DNA of 64,000 nucleotides from Bimastos eiseni (Eukaryota > Annelida > Clitellata > Crassiclitellata > Lumbricidae). Below, in pieces: positions 60,896-64,000 of this stretch. Position 1 is the first letter of the stretch; each line of letters begins with the position of its first letter. The notes under the pieces are model-generated. The model did no database searches. It saw only the letters and a program-made list of their open reading frames with translations, and was not told the origin of the DNA. The translations under genes were made by a program, and so were the position numbers. Location: contig OY365810.1 of the NCBI GenBank assembly GCA_959347315.1, forward strand, positions 30,829,515 to 30,893,514. The letters are read 5' to 3'.

Positions 60896-62480
60896 TTAAA
60901 GAATATAGCACTGTGAATAATTTTGTGAAAGAGGAGTTACTCCATGGTTTATTAGATGGAAGACTCCAAAATTAGTAATTAATTAGTTTGCTAGCTCTGC
61001 TTAGCAATTTAGTAAACCAGTAATTTAGCAGAATGCAGCGATATACACGGGTAGGCTAAACATAGCCAATGTGTTCTTGAAATTTGATGTTGCTTTTAAA
61101 AGGTGCTGACCATGGCCAATCCCTTCCTTGCTTTTTATCTGTTGTATGCAGTTCGTGTCCAGTCAGTTGCAAGTGTCGTTGTCGGCTCAACGGTGGGTTT
61201 ATATCGTCCACCACGGAAACATTTTGTGGCACTCGCAGACATTGTTTGCCATGCATGCCGTTCTATGGAAATTAATAACTTCAGCTTCATTTGACCAAAA
61301 GATTTCTTGATAAAGATGATAATGATAATGATAATTGTTAAGTTGATGTTATAGGGATGAGAAAATATTATTAATAAAATATTAATTAATTGAACCTGTA
61401 AGAGTATTAATTCTGGTTTTCCATTGGTCGTCATTAAATCACCACCTGTCCTAGTTTATTCTTCTGTAGAGATAATATTTATATTCAGCAATTAGTGATA
61501 AGTTCACCTACTAAAATTTGGCCAATGGCTAGGAAATCCGTTTGGACATATCATTGAAGATTATGGATTATAGTTGTGCAAAAAGTTATTCATAACCACT
61601 CTAGCTACCTCCTTTGAACATGTCTGCTGACAGTATTGTTATAAGTGTTTGAGGGTGTGCACTGTGTATTATTTATTTCGGAACTTCTAAGATATCATAT
61701 ACATACTTGTGTCATGACTCAGATATCATATTCTTTTGCCATGGCTTAGATATCATAATCTTTTGTCATGGCTCATATTTCAAATTCTTTTGTCATGGCT
61801 TAGGTTCACATTCTTGTGTCAAGGAAGAATGAAATGTGTAGCTATTAATAGTTAGTCAGTGTAATTAAAACAGATGAATTGTAAATCTATCTTTACAATA
61901 GATCTGTATCATACCATGGTGAAGAATGGCGACTGTGGTCTTGGCTGTCTAATGCTGGCACATGCATGTTAATACACATTTCGATGTCTCTCAGAAGTGG
62001 ATTATGATAGTAAAATGACTTTGTTTGTCTGTTATAATCATGTTAGTTACTGTTTAATGACATTCTGTCATAAGCTGATGATTCAATTCACTCTCCTCCT
62101 ATATTGGGGTTTGGTAATAACACACACCGTAGTAGGGGTGGTTGCAGAAATCCATAGTCATGTGAGTATCTGATGCCTGTATATGCATGGAGCAATGGGA
62201 TGCGTGTAGAGATGTTTAGGAGTCTGCTGATTTAATCTGAATTGGGGTGCTTCTGGTGTATGTCCAGAATTGTTTTTAATCATTTATTGATAATAAAAGA
62301 TGCCCATTGACTTGGATAATAGAGCTGATAATTATTAACAGGGCTTTTCTTCAGCCTAATTAAAGTTATGTGGTTATAGTGTTTATGTTTTTGGCACCTA
62401 TGTTATGACTCTTTAGTAATTGAAGCCTTTATAAACTAAGATGGAGCCACCATATTCAGGGAGTTAGTTAGTCTACAGGT
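60896..62480. other. Unassigned stretch
   Basis: Mostly AT-rich sequence with overlapping short frames near 61056-61310 that match no family I know. It contains the tandem repeat at 61695-61830. Confidence 0.35.
61695..61830. repeat. Short tandem repeat, about 32-bp unit
   Basis: TTTTGTCATGGCTTAGATATCATATTC-like units (shown here only as TTTTGTCATGGCT plus AGATATCATA) recur about four times. Confidence 0.8.
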
Positions 62481-62778
62481 CAGTGACTTTCAGTTTAAAA
62501 CTGTGGTGTGAGTACCACTAGTGGTACACCAGGTGTCACTGAATGGTACACGGAGATAAATTGCTTTATTTCTTTGATTAGCTCTGCTTCTATATATTAA
62601 TTTTTGAATTTGTCTACCAGTGACTATAATACACTGCAAGAGATCTGACAATGTTCCTCCTAATTAAGTAAATAATTAATTGTAATGAGACTTTACACTT
62701 GCCTGATTCTTTTTGATCTGGCCTTTGCTTGTGACACACCAATGGTGGTACAGTAAGAATAAAATTTGAGAACCATTG
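62481..62778. mobile_element. Probable hAT-like element
   Basis: The left part has CAGTGACTTTCAG and GTACCACTAGTGGTACACC; the right part ends GGTGGTACAG to TTTGAGAACCATTG. The reverse complement of the right end (CAATGGTTCTCAAA) is of the common CAGTGGTTCTCAAA type. The flanking 8-mers do not match, so the insertion is old or the ends are misplaced. Confidence 0.45.
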
Positions 62779-63889
62779 AGCTAGATTCAATTTTTACTGT
62801 GCTCATTAATAGTCAAATGTGTCTGCATTGTGATGAGAACTATGATGTCCCAGACCATATACTTTTATAGTTTGTCCACGTCTGTGTTAGATGGATTGGG
62901 TCTGAAGATAGGAACAAGCTGATAACTGTTGACCAACTGCAGTGGAACAGGGGTTTATGTTGGTTAGGTGAAAGTAGTTATGACTGATAAATATTGTAAA
63001 TGGTTTGGCCAACTACAGTCGAAGGGGGGGTTTATGTTAATAAGGTGAGAGTAGTCATGAATGATATTGTAAATGGTCAGTGGGTTTGATGGGCTTTTCT
63101 CTCATATCTGTTAAAGGACTCTCAACCAGTATTGGCTGTCCCCTTTGGCATGAACATGTGGCCTCAAGTGTATGTCCAATAGATCCACAGCTGAAGTGCA
63201 AATGCTTCATAATCTTCCATTCTGCTCCAAAGTCCGGTAATAGGCCATTGTTGTTACTAGGTCTGTACAGTGCTTCTTATATTGATTTTGGTTTGTTGTG
63301 TCCAATGTTCCTATTAACACAGTGTGTTTTTCCAGGACAGAGCTCTATATGACTGTTATTTTATCATTGTCCGTGGTTCTTTGGATTATTATTGGGGGCT
63401 GGTGGTGTTGATCTAAGAGTGTAAATGTGTCCTAAGAGAACATGGGGCAAAGTCATTCGTTCTATTGGCAAATGACAAAAATGATTCAGTACCTTTGATG
63501 GCTTTGAACATCTTTATCATATGCCTGCAGTATTCTATGCCTTACGATTATAAACTTCTGACTGTCTACAGTTGACACATGTCTCTGAAGAATATATGAG
63601 CTGGTTTTCCTTTTCAAGAATGATTATAGCTGCCTGGAAATGTGATGTGATGGGAGAACAAACCAGCCAGTAGTAGAACTGTTAAGTTTATCAACAATTT
63701 TGTTAAACTGAAAGTTTTACTCAGGTAAAAAAATGGTGTAATAAGACATTGGGTATTCAAGCAACTCTGCTGGACAAGGTCATTCAACAAAGACAGCATT
63801 CAAACTACATAGTATTAATATAACAATTCTATTCAATGACTAAAAATGTATACATAGAGTCGCCACCAACAGACAAGCATTACATAACC
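62779..63889. other. Unassigned stretch
   Basis: No supported gene. A 90-codon frame at 63080-63352 has no recognisable motif. Two related blocks with GGGGTTTATGTT and GTGAAAGTAGTTATGA/GTGAGAGTAGTCATGA occur near 62950 and 63027. Confidence 0.35.
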
Positions 63890-64000
63890 CCAATCTGTGA
63901 ACTGGGGGTGGTGGTAGTTGCAGGCTGTGTGATAACAAAGATCTTTGGCATCGCCCTCCTCCTTTATCCAGGCTTGGGATTGGCACTGCTGGAGTGCAAG
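63890..64000 (-). mobile_element. Possible RTE/Rex3-like retroelement end, cut by the window edge
   Basis: The minus strand begins with CAGTGCCAATCCCAAGCCTG then GATAAAGGAGGAGGG. This resembles a conserved 3' region of Rex3/RTE-type retroelements (CCAATCCCAAGCCCGGATAAA followed by a GGAGGG run), which I recall from fish and other animals. The element would continue beyond 64000. Confidence 0.4.

Overview
The window is AT-rich metazoan nuclear DNA. Coding sequence sits in short exons separated by repeat-filled introns, with almost all splice sites GT-AG, tRNA-headed SINEs, LINE fragments, hAT-like short elements and solo LTRs. The genes (a RUNDC1 orthologue, a peripherin/ROM1-type tetraspanin and a malate/L-lactate dehydrogenase-family enzyme) and the heavily over-used word TAGGCCTA suggest a marine invertebrate, possibly a deuterostome. 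The taxon is an inference.

Layout: 1-16.5 kb has no gene I can recognise. It holds tandem E2F-like sites (5.3 kb), tRNA-derived SINE pieces, a well-delimited solo LTR (8215-9126) with a minisatellite, a LINE fragment, a purine-rich tract, a broken hAT-type transposase (12.6-13.1 kb) and a hAT-like short element with a perfect 8-bp target duplication. 16.5-25.1 kb (minus strand) is a ten-exon malate/lactate dehydrogenase-family gene of about 391 codons. Its first intron appears to be GC-AG and contains a LINE split by a SINE. 25.1-32.4 kb is intergenic with several inverted-repeat elements. 32.5-46.2 kb (plus strand) is RUNDC1 in 16 coding exons, 574 residues, complete and in frame. Its introns hold an antisense RTE-type LINE remnant, a 618-bp near-perfect inverted repeat, a minisatellite, microsatellites, SINEs and hAT-like elements. 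46.2-51.1 kb is 3' flank plus a decayed LINE. 51.2-55.4 kb (plus strand) is a three-exon peripherin-like tetraspanin of 349 residues. 55.5-64 kb is repeat-rich: a hAT-like element with GGTCTTGGTCTC arrays, a Harbinger-like MITE, minisatellites, a second probable solo LTR, and a possible non-coding first exon near 58.0 kb.

The three genes have no evident functional link: one is metabolic, one is a RUN-domain/coiled-coil protein and one a membrane scaffold protein. The exon joins were made by eye and checked for phase and family fit; no transcript data were available. The most interesting leads are the GC-AG intron, the missing oligomerisation cysteine in the tetraspanin, the large palindrome in RUNDC1, the TAGGCCTA word and the two tiny TTAA-flanked palindromes.
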